Under the pieces are notes generated by a model. It had not been told where the DNA came from. It did no database searches and was given only the letters and a program-made list of their open reading frames with translations. A stretch of DNA of 22,780 bases from contig DALTWQ010000011.1 of assembly GCA_029987025.1 (NCBI GenBank), forward strand, positions 1 to 22,780, written 5' to 3'. Positions 22,615 to 22,780 of the stretch are shown here, piece by piece; within the stretch, counting starts at the first letter, position 1, and every line of letters starts with the position of its first letter. This DNA is from Methanocorpusculum sp. GTDB taxonomy: Archaea; Halobacteriota; Methanomicrobia; Methanomicrobiales; Methanocorpusculaceae. A program made the position numbers and the translations under genes.

Positions 22615-22667
22615 GCATGCCTTTGGCCTGCTCTAGCTTCGAGACTTCGTCTCTCGCAAATCGCGGG
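22615..22667. repeat. Double-hairpin repeat, copy 2
   Basis: The first hairpin GCATGCC-TTT-GGCCTGC (22615-22631) differs from copy 1 only in the loop. The second hairpin GAGAC-TTC-GTCTC (22641-22653) differs from copy 1 by a paired C-to-A and G-to-T change that keeps the stem. TCGCAAATCGCGGG follows. Confidence 0.6.
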
Positions 22668-22731
22668 GCGCCGCGGGCGGCTCGCTAAGGTAGTTGAACT
22701 CTTATGTGATTTGAAAAAAAACATTCCAGCA

Positions 22732-22780
22732 GCCCGCCCCAGCCCCGCGATTAGCGGGGTATGGCTGGGGTGAATAGGGC
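22732..22780. other. Long GC-rich stem-loop at window edge
   Basis: CCCCAG (22737-22742) pairs with CTGGGG (22765-22770). CCCCGC (22743-22748) pairs with GCGGGG (22754-22759) around the loop GATTA. A 5-base bulge sits on the 3' side, and GCCC (22732-22735) can close with GGGC (22777-22780). It may continue past the window. Confidence 0.55.

Larger units (their letters stand above)
22315..22780. other. Gene-free, hairpin-rich region to the window edge
   Basis: 466 bases without a credible gene. Open frames here are short, on both strands, and consist of repeated low-complexity residues generated by the hairpin repeats. The content is: a T/A-rich start (22339-22346), a possible CTCGCA/TGCGAG pairing (22394-22399 with 22439-22444), three CGCGA-starting units (22502-22530), two copies of a double hairpin 83 bases apart, and a long GC stem-loop at the edge. 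It may be an intergenic repeat region or hold an unrecognised RNA. Confidence 0.6.

Noticed and set aside
22502..22667. CRISPR array
   Set aside because: Only two long units, each internally palindromic, 83 bases apart, with no uniform repeat-spacer pattern and no cas genes.
22534..22773. 79-residue plus-strand frame and overlapping minus frames at the right end
   Set aside because: They are generated by the hairpin repeats, have no ribosome binding site, and exist on both strands at once; the residues simply repeat (MPSACFIFEPS against MPLACSSFETS).

Overview
The window reads as a stretch of a methanogenic euryarchaeon chromosome, most likely order Methanomicrobiales and possibly near Methanocorpusculum; the genus is a guess from gene content and style. 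Archaeal markers include a group II chaperonin, an archaeal proteasome beta subunit next to the KH/beta-CASP nuclease aCPSF1, archaeal Trm1, CofC of coenzyme F420 synthesis, the archaeal RibD-like reductase, a VSPVI-type pilin, and TATA boxes about 25-35 bases before starts. Genes are dense, often overlap as ATGA/GTGA/TAATG, and no insertion sequence, CRISPR array or rRNA is visible.

Layout. 1-2015 (minus): psmB then aCPSF1, cut by the left edge. 2178-2972 (minus): a lipoprotein carrying an FkbM-like methyltransferase fold. 3076-4996 (plus): acylphosphatase, a stand-alone pyruvate-kinase C-terminal-like protein and a polytopic membrane protein. 5269-6525 (plus): glutamate dehydrogenase. 6615-7705 (minus): two coupled conserved archaeal proteins. 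7978-8391 (plus): a pilin-like secreted protein behind a triple 11-bp palindromic repeat. 8470-9312 (plus): an MBL-fold hydrolase with a five-cysteine insert. 9334-12134 (minus): a tightly overlapping four-gene operon (CDP-alcohol phosphatidyltransferase, CofC, TPR protein, PsiE-like membrane protein). 12206-12874 (plus): the RibD-like reductase. 12917-14129 (minus): phosphoglycolate phosphatase and a bactofilin-like protein. 14235-17988 (plus): tRNA-Arg(CCU), trm1, a PRTase-type regulator, the thermosome and tRNA-Ser(CGA). 18077-22314 (plus): an RPA32-like OB/winged-helix protein, a calcineurin-like phosphoesterase and an Lhr-family helicase. 22315-22780: non-coding and rich in hairpin repeats.

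How they work together. The last operon looks like a DNA-maintenance module joining an RPA-associated OB protein and its phosphoesterase to an Lhr helicase. CofC and the RibD-like reductase lie divergently and both serve deazaflavin/flavin cofactor supply. Several genes concern RNA and protein turnover or folding (aCPSF1, proteasome, Trm1, thermosome). The least explained items are the secreted FkbM-like lipoprotein, the cysteine insert in the MBL enzyme, the phased operator before the pilin gene, the tRNA-Arg/trm1 arrangement, and the 83-bp-spaced hairpin repeat with a compensatory base change at the right end.
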